From assembly GCF_003325475.1 (NCBI RefSeq), contig NZ_CP029495.1, positions 1,798,001-1,862,000 of the forward strand: a stretch of DNA of 64,000 nt, in the 5' to 3' direction. This DNA is from Chromobacterium phragmitis (lineage in GTDB: Bacteria; Pseudomonadota; Gammaproteobacteria; Burkholderiales; Chromobacteriaceae). The position numbers and the translations under genes are program-made. Each line of letters begins with the position of its first letter. Positions within the stretch are counted from its first letter, which is position 1. Below the pieces are notes generated by a model. The model worked only from the letters and a program-made list of their open reading frames with translations, did not search any database and was not told the DNA's origin. Of the stretch, positions 23,709 to 32,096 are shown piece by piece.

Positions 23709-24926
23709 TCAAACCGACACCTCCGCCGGGCTGGCCTTGGCCTGCCAGCTGTCGCCGCGCCTGTCCAGGCCCAGGCTGAACCAAGCCAGCAAGGCCAGCG
23801 CCGCGCCCAGCCACAAGGGCGCGCGCAGGCCCAGGCCGGCGTCCAGGCACAGGCCGCCGGCCCAGGCGCCGAACATCAGACCCAGATTGATCACCGCCAT
23901 GTGCAGGCTGTTCGCCATCGCGCCGCTGCCGCCAGTCCTCACTACCCGCGCCACCATGGCCGGATTCATCGGCAGGCCGGCCGCGCCCAGCAGGAACACC
24001 GCCGCCGCCGTCAGCGCCTGCCATTGCGCGCCCTGGGCCAAAGCCAGCATCGTAACAAGCAGGGTCAGGATGCCGGCTTGCAGCACGCGGAGGGTGTGGC
24101 GGTCGGCGAGCCGGCTGGTGAGCAGATTGCCCAATACCGTGGCCGCGCCGTAGAGGCCGAACAGCCAGGGCACGCTGGGAGCGGCGAAGCCGCTGACCTG
24201 CAGGAATAAGGGCGCGAGATAGGTGAAGACGGCGAACACCGAACCTATGATCAGTCCGCTGGACAAATAGGCCGCCCACAAGGCCGGCTTGGCCAGCGCG
24301 CGCATTTCCTCTCCCGCCTCCTGGCGCGCCGGCGCAAGGCCGGCCGGCGTCAAGGCGGCGATGCCCAGCATGGCCAAACCCACCAGGCCCGCGACCAGCC
24401 AGAAGGACAAGCGCCAGCCCCAGCGCTGATCCAGCAAGGTCGCCAGGGGCAGGCCGGCGACGGACGCCAGCATCAGCCCGTTCAACACCAGGCCGGCGGC
24501 GCGGGCGATGCGATCCATGCCCACCAGCTCGCCGGCCAGCGCCAGGGCCACGCCGAAAAAGGCCGATTGGGCGATGCCGCAGACGATGCGCGACGCCAGC
24601 ATCTGCGGATAACCGTCGGCCGTCGCGCCGATCAGCTGGCCGGCCAGGAACACCGCCAGCAGGCCGAGCAGCGCCGGCTTGCGCCGGACCGCGCGCAGCC
24701 GCCAGGTCAGCAGCGGCCCGCCGACCACCACGCTGGCGGCGAAGGCGGACACCAGATTGCCGACATCGGCCAGCGAGGCGCGGAAGGCCGTCGCCAGCGA
24801 CGGCATCATGCCGGCCACCATGAATTCCGAAGTGGCCATCGCGAAAATGCACAGGCTGAGCAGATAGATGGCGGCGGGCAGCGGCGGCGCGCCGTCGCGC
24901 CCGGAACGGACTTTTGTTATCGGCAT
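23709..24926 (-). CDS. MFS transporter, DHA1 family (AraJ/YdeA-like exporter)
   Basis: 405-aa twelve-helix exporter. TM1 contains SLCIFAMATSEFMVAGMMPSL, the G/S-E-F pattern of the DHA1 sugar/drug efflux subgroup, and TM4 has SRIVCGIAQSAFFGVAL. The substrate is unknown. The start MPITKVRSGRDG at 24926 is preferred; an upstream ATG at 25004 would add 26 residues without family support. It is divergent from the LysR gene at 25038, which probably controls it. The region between them holds the shared promoter. Confidence 0.82.
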   Translation of the reverse strand: MPITKVRSGRDGAPPLPAAIYLLSLCIFAMATSEFMVAGMMPSLATAFRASLADVGNLVSAFAASVVVGGPLLTWRLRAVRRKPALLGLLAVFLAGQLIGATADGYPQMLASRIVCGIAQSAFFGVALALAGELVGMDRIARAAGLVLNGLMLASVAGLPLATLLDQRWGWRLSFWLVAGLVGLAMLGIAALTPAGLAPARQEAGEEMRALAKPALWAAYLSSGLIIGSVFAVFTYLAPLFLQVSGFAAPSVPWLFGLYGAATVLGNLLTSRLADRHTLRVLQAGILTLLVTMLALAQGAQWQALTAAAVFLLGAAGLPMNPAMVARVVRTGGSGAMANSLHMAVINLGLMFGAWAGGLCLDAGLGLRAPLWLGAALALLAWFSLGLDRRGDSWQAKASPAEVSV

Positions 24927-25037
24927 GGCAAAGCTCTTCGTGATGTCAGACCCCCATGCTAAAAGCGCGTCCATGACAGATAAATGGGTTAGCATGCCGC
25001 TCATAACGGAATTTATTTCCGCAATTCAGAGAAAACC

Positions 25038-25919
25038 ATGGACAGAATGAGCGGAATCGAGCTGTTCGCCCAGATCGCGCGCCAGGGCAGCCTGGTGGCG
25101 GCCGGCCGCCAGCTGGGCCTGTCGGCGTCGGCGGTGGGCAAGGGGCTGGCGCGGCTGGAGCAGCGGCTGGGCGCGCGGCTGGTCCACCGCAGCACGCGGC
25201 GGCTGGCGCTGACCGCCGAAGGGCAGCAATACCTGGCGCGCTGCCTGCGCATCCTGGAAGAGGCGGAAGCCGCCGAGCGCGAGCTGCAGCAGGGCCTGGC
25301 CGCGCCCAGCGGCCGGCTGAAGGTGGGCGTGCCGCACGAGAGCGGGCTCTTGACGCCGCATCTGGCCGACTTCATGCGCCGCTATCCGCAGGTGGCGCTG
25401 GACCTAGACTACAGCGATCGGCTGGTGGACGTGATAGGCGAGGGCTTCGACGTGGTGGTGCGCGGCGGCGAGCCCGGGGATTCCCGGCTGGCCGCGCGGC
25501 GCTTGGGCAGCTACCACATGCGGCTGCTGGCCTCGCCCGGCTACTTGGCCGAATACGGCGCGCCGCGGACCGCGCGCGATCTGCAACACCACCGCTGCCT
25601 GCATTACCGGCTGCCCCACAGCGGCAAGCTGCTGCCATGGCCGCTGCTGGACGCCGAGGGGGAGGACGCCTCGCCGCCGGTCAGCGCCAGCTGCAATACC
25701 GGCGAGGCGCTGATCGATCTGGCCGTGCGCGGCATGGGCATCGTCTGCCTGCCGGACTTCTCCATCCGGCGCGAGCTGGCCGCCGGCGCGCTGGCGCAAC
25801 TGGACGCGCCCACGGTGGCGCGCAGCGGAAACCTGTATCTGCTGTGGCCGGCGACGCCGACGATGCCGCCTCGGCTGCGCGCCTTCATCGACCACATGGC
25901 CGAGCGGGTGTTCGCCTGA
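25038..25919 (+). CDS. LysR-family transcriptional regulator
   Basis: 293-aa regulator. The helix-turn-helix FAQIARQGSLVAAGRQLGLS with LARLEQRLGARLVHRSTRR is at residues ~10-58; the remainder is a two-lobed effector domain (LKVGVPHESG, DVVVRGGEPGDSRL, VRGMGIVCLPDF). It belongs to the group that usually regulates an adjacent divergent transporter or oxidoreductase, here the MFS exporter. The effector is unknown. It begins MDRMSGIELF, with AGAGAAAACC before the ATG. Confidence 0.87.
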   Translation: MDRMSGIELFAQIARQGSLVAAGRQLGLSASAVGKGLARLEQRLGARLVHRSTRRLALTAEGQQYLARCLRILEEAEAAERELQQGLAAPSGRLKVGVPHESGLLTPHLADFMRRYPQVALDLDYSDRLVDVIGEGFDVVVRGGEPGDSRLAARRLGSYHMRLLASPGYLAEYGAPRTARDLQHHRCLHYRLPHSGKLLPWPLLDAEGEDASPPVSASCNTGEALIDLAVRGMGIVCLPDFSIRRELAAGALAQLDAPTVARSGNLYLLWPATPTMPPRLRAFIDHMAERVFA

Positions 25920-25961
25920 GCAAGCTCCGGGTCCTGCGCCGCCAAGCCCAAGCGCGGCAAT

Positions 25962-25986
25962 GAAAAATGCCGCCCGTGGGCGGCAT
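25962..25986 (-). terminator. Terminator downstream of eda
   Basis: ATGCCGCC/GGCGGCAT stem with a CGTG loop and T5 on the minus strand; ends the edd-eda operon. Confidence 0.85.
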
Positions 25987-26008
25987 CGATGCAGCGGCAG
26001 CGGGGTGC

Positions 26009-26635
26009 TTAGCCGGCGCTCAGCTGGCAGGCCTCGCGGGCCAGCGCGGTGATGCGGTCCCAGTCGCGGGCGGCGATGGCGTCGTCCGGCGTCAGCCAGC
26101 TGCCGCCCACGGCCAGCACATTGGGCAATGCCAGGTATTCCGGCGCTTTCTTGATGTCGATGCCGCCGGTCGGGCAGAAGCGCAGGTCCGGGAAGGGGCT
26201 GGCCAGCGACTTCAACAGCTTGACGCCGCCCACCGCCTCGGCCGGGAACAGCTTCAGCGTGTTGAAGCCTTCGTCCTGCGCCCACATCGCTTCCGACGGG
26301 GTGGCGATGCCGGGGATCAGCGTCAGGCTGGACGCGCGCGCCGCCGAGGCCAGCTCGCCGGAGAAGCCCGGGCTGATGCCGAACTGCGCGCCGGCGTCCA
26401 CCGCCGCCTCCAACTGGGCGCGGTTGCGCAGCGTGCCGGCGCCGACGATGGCTTCCGGCACTTCGTCGCGCATGCGGCGCATCGCAGCCAGCGCCGCCTT
26501 GGTGCGCAGCGTCACTTCCAGCACCTTGATGCCGCCGTTCACCAGCGCGCGGGCCAAGTCCACCGCCACCGCGGCGTCGTTGACGATGATCACCGGAACC
26601 ACCGGGCCCTGGCGCAGTACAGACAATGCATCCAT
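26009..26635 (-). CDS. eda: 2-keto-3-deoxy-6-phosphogluconate aldolase
   Basis: Splits KDPG to pyruvate and glyceraldehyde-3-phosphate, the last step of the Entner-Doudoroff pathway. It is 208 aa with the catalytic Glu in KVLEVTLRT (E40) and the Schiff-base lysine K128 in NTLKLFPAE; GISPGFS and CPTGGID, part of the phosphate site, are also present. It lies 64 bp after edd on the same strand and is terminated at 25962-25986, so edd-eda is an operon. Confidence 0.95.
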   Translation of the reverse strand: MDALSVLRQGPVVPVIIVNDAAVAVDLARALVNGGIKVLEVTLRTKAALAAMRRMRDEVPEAIVGAGTLRNRAQLEAAVDAGAQFGISPGFSGELASAARASSLTLIPGIATPSEAMWAQDEGFNTLKLFPAEAVGGVKLLKSLASPFPDLRFCPTGGIDIKKAPEYLALPNVLAVGGSWLTPDDAIAARDWDRITALAREACQLSAG

Positions 26636-26699
26636 TTCTATCTCCTGTTGGCGGACGGCGCTCGGTCCGCGCCGCCTTGCTGAATGATGGGATCCGCGC

Positions 26700-28532
26700 T
26701 CAGTTCCAGGCCGGGTGGCGGAAGCTCATCGCGCCGGCCTCGGCCTCGTCGGCGCCGTGGCGGAACACCGCGAACAGCTCGCGGCCCATGCCGTAATCGT
26801 TGTGCGACAGGTCGGCCTGCGCCTGCTCGCGCGCATCCCATTCCGCGGCGTCCACCCGCGCGGACAGCTCGCCGGTGTGCGCGTCGACGCGGATCAGGTC
26901 GCCGTCGCGGACCTTGCCGATGGCGCCGCCGGACAAAGCCTCCGGCGACACGTGGATGGCGGCCGGCACCTTGCCGGACGCGCCGGACATGCGGCCGTCG
27001 GTGACCAGCGCCACCTTGAAGCCGCGCTCCTGCAGGATGGTCAGCGCCGGGGTCAGCTTGTGCAGCTCCGGCATGCCGTTGGCGCGCGGGCCCTGGAAGC
27101 GGATCACAGCGACGAAGTCTTTTTCCAGCTCGCCGCGCTTGAACGCCGCCAGCATGTCGTTCTGGTCGTGGAACACCACCGCCGGCGCTTCCACCACGCG
27201 GTGTTCCGGCTTCACTGCCGACACCTTGATCACCGCGCGGCCGATATTGCCGGCCATCAGCTTCAGGCCGCCGTCGGCGGAGAAGGGATTGGACGCCGGG
27301 CGCAGCACGCTGTCGTCGCCGCTGACCGCCGGCGCGTCGCGCCATTTCAGCTCGCCGTTGTCCAGCCACGGCTCCCGGGTGTAATGCGACAGGCCGCGGC
27401 CCACCACCGTGCCCACGTCTTCGTGCAGCAGGCCGGCCGACAGCAGCTCGCGGATCACGAAGCCCATGCCGCCGGCGGCATGGAAGTGGTTCACGTCGGC
27501 CTTGCCGTTCGGATACGCGCGCACCAAAAGCGGGATGATGGCCGACAGTTCGTCGAAATCGTCCCAGTTGACATCGATGCCGGCGGCGCGGGCGATGGCG
27601 ACGATGTGCATGGTGTGGTTGGTGGAGCCGCCGGTGGCCAGCAGGCCGACGATGGCGTTGACGATGGATTTCTCGTCGATCATCTCGCCCACCGGGGTGA
27701 ACTGCTCGCCCTGGGCGGCGATCTGCTTGCCCTGAACGGCGGCGGCGCGGGTCAGCGCTTCGCGCAGCGGCGTGTTCGGGTTGACGAAGGCGGCGCCCGG
27801 CAGGTGCAGGCCCATGATCTCCATCAGCATCTGGTTGGAATTGGCGGTGCCGTAGAAGGTACAGGTGCCGGGACCGTGGTAGGACTGGCATTCCGACTCC
27901 AGCAACGCGTCGCGGCCCACTTTGCCTTCGGCGTACAGTTGGCGCACTTTGGCTTTTTCATCGTTGGCGATGCCGGTGGTCATCGGTCCGGCGGGAACGA
28001 ATACCGCCGGCAGGTGGCCGAAGGTTAGCGCGCCTATCATCAAACCAGGAACGATCTTGTCGCACACGCCCAGATACAATGCGGCATCGAACATCTGGTG
28101 GCTGAGCGCCACCGCGGTGCTCATCGCGATCACGTCGCGGCTGAACAGCGACAGCTCCATGCCCGGCAGGCCCTGGGTCACGCCGTCGCACATCGCCGGC
28201 ACGCCGCCGGCGAACTGGGCGGTGGCGCCGGCGGCCAGCGCGGCTTCCTTCAGCCAGGCCGGGAAGGCGGCCAGCGGCTGGTGGGCCGACAACATGTCGT
28301 TGTAGGAGGAGACGATGGCCAGGTTGGCGCGATGCTCTTCCTTCAGGTGGATCTTGACGGTGTCCGGCATCGCCGCGAAGGCGTGGGCCAGATTGGTGCA
28401 GGACAGCTGGGCGCGTTCCACCCGGCCCTGCTGGGCGGCGGCGCGCACGCGGGCCAGGTAGGCGTCGCGGCGCGCGCGGCTGCGCGCGATGATGCGGTCG
28501 GTAACGGCGGACAGGGTGGGATGCAAAGCCAT
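26700..28532 (-). CDS. edd: 6-phosphogluconate dehydratase
   Basis: Dehydrates 6-phosphogluconate to KDPG; a [4Fe-4S] enzyme of the IlvD/Edd family. It is 610 aa, a normal length. Conserved parts include SSYNDMLSAHQP, GGVPAMCDGVTQG, GVCDKIVPG (Cys157) and the Cys224 segment GTCTFYGTANSNQ; these cysteines match the cluster ligands of the family. The ATG at 28532 is preferred over 28583 because MALHPTLSAVTDRI is the family N-terminus. A HexR-type palindrome sits 33 bp upstream of the start, implying derepression on KDPG accumulation. Confidence 0.95.
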   Translation of the reverse strand: MALHPTLSAVTDRIIARSRARRDAYLARVRAAAQQGRVERAQLSCTNLAHAFAAMPDTVKIHLKEEHRANLAIVSSYNDMLSAHQPLAAFPAWLKEAALAAGATAQFAGGVPAMCDGVTQGLPGMELSLFSRDVIAMSTAVALSHQMFDAALYLGVCDKIVPGLMIGALTFGHLPAVFVPAGPMTTGIANDEKAKVRQLYAEGKVGRDALLESECQSYHGPGTCTFYGTANSNQMLMEIMGLHLPGAAFVNPNTPLREALTRAAAVQGKQIAAQGEQFTPVGEMIDEKSIVNAIVGLLATGGSTNHTMHIVAIARAAGIDVNWDDFDELSAIIPLLVRAYPNGKADVNHFHAAGGMGFVIRELLSAGLLHEDVGTVVGRGLSHYTREPWLDNGELKWRDAPAVSGDDSVLRPASNPFSADGGLKLMAGNIGRAVIKVSAVKPEHRVVEAPAVVFHDQNDMLAAFKRGELEKDFVAVIRFQGPRANGMPELHKLTPALTILQERGFKVALVTDGRMSGASGKVPAAIHVSPEALSGGAIGKVRDGDLIRVDAHTGELSARVDAAEWDAREQAQADLSHNDYGMGRELFAVFRHGADEAEAGAMSFRHPAWN

Positions 28533-28564
28533 GATGACGTTCCGTGTTGGATTTGAAACTGATG

Positions 28565-28577
28565 GTAGTTTTACTAC
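28565..28577. promoter_or_regulatory. Probable HexR operator upstream of edd
   Basis: Perfect palindrome GTAGT-TTT-ACTAC, matching the HexR consensus (TGTARTWWWATTACA type), in the edd promoter region. hexR itself is encoded nearby at 32089. Confidence 0.7.
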
Positions 28578-28744
28578 ACTCAAAAAGCAAGGTTCGCTAC
28601 GACCCGCCAGCGGCGGCTCAGGGTGACTATCCTATTTCTTCTCAAGGATTTCCAGCGTAAGTAGCGGAATTTTGAGCCAAGACAAATGGTGTTGCAAAAG
28701 CGGCCACATCGTCTGTAGCGACGTAGACAGCGCGATGGCGGATG

Positions 28745-28757
28745 GTAATATAACTAC
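28745..28757. promoter_or_regulatory. Probable HexR operator upstream of zwf
   Basis: GTAAT-ATA-ACTAC, one mismatch from a perfect palindrome and from the edd site; a further ACTAC half-site follows at ~28763. It lies about 32 bp before the zwf start. Confidence 0.65.
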
Positions 28758-28788
28758 ATCTAACTACACTTCGAGATGGAAGATCAGG

Positions 28789-30267
28789 ATGGAGACTCGT
28801 TCTAACCCTACCCCGGCCTTCGACATGGTGCTGTTCGGCGGCGCCGGCGACCTGGTGATGCGCAAGCTGCTGCCCTCATTATATCAGGCCCACAACGCCG
28901 GCCTGCTCAACGAGCAGGGCCGCATTCTGGCGCTGGGCCGCAAGGATTTGAGCCGCGACGATTACCTGGCCTCCGTCGAGAAGCAATCCCGCATCCATAT
29001 CAAGAGCCACTTCGACGACGCGGCGTGGAAGAGCTTCTGCGACCGCATCGACTATCTGCGCGTCGACGCCTCCCAGGCTGCGGACTATCCGGCGCTGGCC
29101 GAGAAGATAGGCGACGACGCCGGCAAGGTGGTGGTCTGTTACCTGGCCACCGCGCCCAATCTGTTCGCCGGCATCTGCGAGAACCTGGCCGCCGTCGGCC
29201 TCAACCGCGGCAATGTGCGCGTGGTGCTGGAAAAGCCGCTGGGCACCGACCTTGACTCCTCCAACGAGATCAACGACGACGTCGCCCGCTTCTTCGTGGA
29301 AGAGCAGCTGTACCGGATCGACCACTACCTGGGCAAGGAGTCGGTGCAGAACCTGATGGCCATCCGCTTCGCCAACGCGCTGTTCGAGCCGCTGTGGCGC
29401 CGCGAGTGGATACACGATGTGCAGATCACCATCTCGGAAGAGCTGGGCGTCGGCAGCCGCGGCGATTTCTACGACGGCACCGGCGCGCTGCGCGACATGG
29501 TGCAGAACCACCTGCTGCAGCTGTTGTGCATCGTGGCCATGGAGCCGCCGGCCAACCTGGAGGCCGACGCCGTCCGCGACGAGAAGCTGAAGGTGCTGAA
29601 GGCGCTGCGCCCGTTCACCGAGCAGGAAGTGGCCACCAAGACCGTGCGCGGCCAGTACAAGGCCGGCGCCAGCGGCGGCCAGCCGGCGGTGGGTTATCTG
29701 GAAGAGGCCGGCATTCCGGAGCACAGCCAGACCGAAACCTTCGTCGCCATCAAGGCCGAGATCGACAACTGGCGCTGGGCCGGCGTGCCCTTCTTCCTGC
29801 GCACCGGCAAGCGGATGCAGGAGCGTCTGGCCGAGATCGTGATCAACTTCCGCGACGTGCCGCACCAGGTGTTTTCCGGCCCGCTGGGCGGCTGCCACCA
29901 CGCCAACCGCATGGTGATCCGCCTGCAGCCGGACGAAAGCATCCGCCTGTACTTCCTGGCCAAGGAGCCGGGCGACACCATGCGCCTGCAGCCGGCCTAC
30001 CTGGACCTGGACTTCTACAAGGCCTTCAAGGTGCGCCGCGCCGACGCCTACGAGCGCCTGCTGCTGGATGTGATCCGCGGCAAGCTGGCGCTGTTCATGC
30101 GCCGCGACGAGCTGATCGAGGCCTGGCGCTGGGTGGAGCCCATCATGGATACCTGGGCCGCCAGCAGCAACAATCCGCCCAAGCAGTACACCGCCGGCAG
30201 CTGGGGCCCGGCCGCGTCCAGCGCGTTGCTGTCGCGCGACGGCATCAGCTGGCACGAGGAGTGCTGA
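28789..30267 (+). CDS. zwf: Glucose-6-phosphate 1-dehydrogenase
   Basis: Oxidises glucose-6-phosphate to 6-phosphogluconolactone with NADP+ or NAD+. It is 492 aa. The nucleotide loop is FGGAGDLVMRKL near residues 16-27 (usually G-A-S-G-D-L), and the active-site segment R176-I-D-H-Y-L-G-K183-E contains the catalytic His and substrate Lys. ATG 28789 has GGAAG upstream; a longer in-frame extension to 28672 would run across the operator region and is rejected. First gene of the zwf-pgl-glk-hexR-pgi run, opposite edd-eda. Confidence 0.95.
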   Translation: METRSNPTPAFDMVLFGGAGDLVMRKLLPSLYQAHNAGLLNEQGRILALGRKDLSRDDYLASVEKQSRIHIKSHFDDAAWKSFCDRIDYLRVDASQAADYPALAEKIGDDAGKVVVCYLATAPNLFAGICENLAAVGLNRGNVRVVLEKPLGTDLDSSNEINDDVARFFVEEQLYRIDHYLGKESVQNLMAIRFANALFEPLWRREWIHDVQITISEELGVGSRGDFYDGTGALRDMVQNHLLQLLCIVAMEPPANLEADAVRDEKLKVLKALRPFTEQEVATKTVRGQYKAGASGGQPAVGYLEEAGIPEHSQTETFVAIKAEIDNWRWAGVPFFLRTGKRMQERLAEIVINFRDVPHQVFSGPLGGCHHANRMVIRLQPDESIRLYFLAKEPGDTMRLQPAYLDLDFYKAFKVRRADAYERLLLDVIRGKLALFMRRDELIEAWRWVEPIMDTWAASSNNPPKQYTAGSWGPAASSALLSRDGISWHEEC

Positions 30268-30292
30268 GTTCCTGATTGGCGCGTCGCCCAGC

Positions 30293-30325
30293 GGTGCGTC
30301 GCCCCTTCGGGGTGACGCACCCTAC
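30293..30325 (+). repeat. REP-like palindrome, family B (copy 4)
   Basis: GGTGCGTCGCCCCTTCGGGG then TGACGCACCCTAC, in the 133-bp zwf-pgl gap. It could form a stem that lowers downstream expression. Confidence 0.75.
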
Positions 30326-30343
30326 GGAACAAGACCAAACATC

Positions 30344-30372
30344 GGTGGGTCGCTCCATTAGGGTGACGCACC
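30344..30372 (+). repeat. REP-like palindrome, family B (copy 5, degenerate)
   Basis: GGTGGGTCGCTCC ... AGGGTGACGCACC, 18 bp after copy 4, with several mismatches in the first arm. Confidence 0.6.
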
Positions 30373-30400
30373 ACGCCAACAAAACGACCGAGGTACGCGA

Positions 30401-31078
30401 ATGAACTGGTTGGAATTTCCCGACGCCGCGCAACAGACCGACGCGCTGGCCAACAGCGTCGCCTCACGGCTTTCCGCCGCGATCAGCAGCCGCGGCCAGG
30501 CGGTGCTGGCGGTGTCCGGCGGCAAGTCGCCCATCCCGCTGTTCAAGCTGTTGTCCGAGATGGCGATAGACTGGGACCGGGTCACCGTCACCCTGGTGGA
30601 CGAGCGCTTCGTCGCGCCGGACCACGCCGACAGCAACGGCGCGCTGGTGCGCGAGCACTTGTTGCAAGGCCGCGCGGCGCCGGCGCGCTTCCTGCCGCTG
30701 GTGCGCGCCGTCGCCAACATCGACGCCGAACTGGCGGCCGACAACCGCGACTTCATCGCGCCGGACGTCGCCATCCTGGGCATGGGCGAGGACGGCCACA
30801 CCGCGTCCTTGTTCCCCGGCGCGCCGGAACTGGCCGCCGGCCTGGACCCGGCCAACCCGGCGCCCTTCCTGGCGGTGACGCCGCAAACCGCGCCGCACCG
30901 CCGCGTGTCGCTGAGCTACGCCGCGCTGCTGCAATCCGGCTGCCTGATCCTGTCCATCCAGGGCGCGAAGAAGCGCGAGGTGCTGGAAGCGGCCGCCCGC
31001 GGCCCCGACGACGCGCTGCCGATCAGCCATTTCCTGGCCCAGGACAAGGCGCCGCTCGATGTCTACTGGTCTGCCTGA
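30401..31078 (+). CDS. pgl: 6-phosphogluconolactonase
   Basis: Hydrolyses 6-phosphogluconolactone, the zwf product, to 6-phosphogluconate. It is 225 aa of the DevB/SOL type. Conserved segments are VLAVSGGKSPIPLFKLL, VTLVDERFVAPDHADSN and AILGMGEDGHTASLFPG, the last two forming the active site. GAGG lies seven bases before the ATG. The 3' end overlaps glk by 20 bp, so the two are coupled. Two REP-like palindromes separate it from zwf. Confidence 0.94.
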   Translation: MNWLEFPDAAQQTDALANSVASRLSAAISSRGQAVLAVSGGKSPIPLFKLLSEMAIDWDRVTVTLVDERFVAPDHADSNGALVREHLLQGRAAPARFLPLVRAVANIDAELAADNRDFIAPDVAILGMGEDGHTASLFPGAPELAAGLDPANPAPFLAVTPQTAPHRRVSLSYAALLQSGCLILSIQGAKKREVLEAAARGPDDALPISHFLAQDKAPLDVYWSA

Positions 31079-32096
31079 AGCCTGGCCGCGGCTGCTGGCC
31101 GACATCGGCGGCAGCAACGCGCGCTTCGCGCTGGAAACCGCGCCCGGGGTGATAGAAGACATCCTGACGCTGCCCAACGACCGCTACCCGACGCTGGAGG
31201 CCGCGCTGCGCGACTATCTGGCGCAAACCGGCGCGCGCCGCGTCGCCCACGCCGCCATGGGCATCGCCAATCCGCTGAACGGCGACTGGGTGCAGATGAC
31301 CAATTGCCGCTGGGGGTTCTCGATCGAGGCGACGCGCCGCGCGCTGGGCCTGACCACGCTGCTGCTGCTCAACGACTTCACCGCGCTGGCGCTGGCCCTG
31401 CCCCGGCTGCCGCGCGGCGAACTCTCGCAAATAGGAGGCGGCGAAGGGCGGCCGGATGCGCCGCTGGCGCTGATCGGTCCCGGCACCGGACTGGGCGTGT
31501 CGGCGCTGGTGCCGCACCAGGGCGGCTGGCGCGCGCTGTCCGGCGAGGGCGGCCACACCTCGTTCGCGCCGGCCAACGAGCGCGAGGTAGGCATCTGGCG
31601 CTACGCGTCCGCCCGCTTCGGCCACGTCTCCCACGAGCGGCTGCTGTCCGGCTCCGGCCTCAGCCTGTTGCACCAGGCGCTGTGCGCGCTGGACGGGGCC
31701 GGCGAGGCTGAACTGGCGCCGGCCGAAGTGAGCGCCCGCGGCTTGTCCGGCGCCGACGCGCGCTGCCGCGAAACGCTGGAAATCTTCTGCGGATTGCTGG
31801 GTTCGGCGGCCGGGAATCTGGCCTTGACCCTCGGCGCCCGTGGCGGGGTATACATAGGTGGTGGTATTGTGCCGCGTTTGAGCGGTTTTTTTGAACAATC
31901 CCCATTTCGCCGCCGTTTCGAGGACAAGGGACGGATGTCGGCCTACCTGGCCGACATCCCGGTATATCTGATTACCAGCGCCTACCCGGCCTTGCCGGGC
32001 GTGGCCGCCCATCTGGCGGACCATCTGGCGCCGCGCGCCCCGGTGGCGGCGTCCACCCCTCCTCGCGGCGGCACAGCAGGAGACATGCATGCTTGA
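31059..32096 (+). CDS. glk: Glucokinase
   Basis: Phosphorylates glucose with ATP, feeding Zwf. It is 345 aa of the ROK-unrelated glk family: LLADIGGSNARFAL (ATP/sugar contact) near residues 13-26, LLLNDFTALALALP, LIGPGTGLGVSALV, and LSGEGGHTSFAPANE with the sugar-contacting Glu-Gly-Gly-His. The N-terminus overlaps pgl and the C-terminus overlaps hexR by eight bases. In Burkholderia the corresponding Glk and RpiR-type regulator are fused; here they are separate but overlapping. The C-terminal ~20 residues are Pro/Ala-rich and probably disordered. Confidence 0.93.
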   Translation: MSTGLPEAWPRLLADIGGSNARFALETAPGVIEDILTLPNDRYPTLEAALRDYLAQTGARRVAHAAMGIANPLNGDWVQMTNCRWGFSIEATRRALGLTTLLLLNDFTALALALPRLPRGELSQIGGGEGRPDAPLALIGPGTGLGVSALVPHQGGWRALSGEGGHTSFAPANEREVGIWRYASARFGHVSHERLLSGSGLSLLHQALCALDGAGEAELAPAEVSARGLSGADARCRETLEIFCGLLGSAAGNLALTLGARGGVYIGGGIVPRLSGFFEQSPFRRRFEDKGRMSAYLADIPVYLITSAYPALPGVAAHLADHLAPRAPVAASTPPRGGTAGDMHA

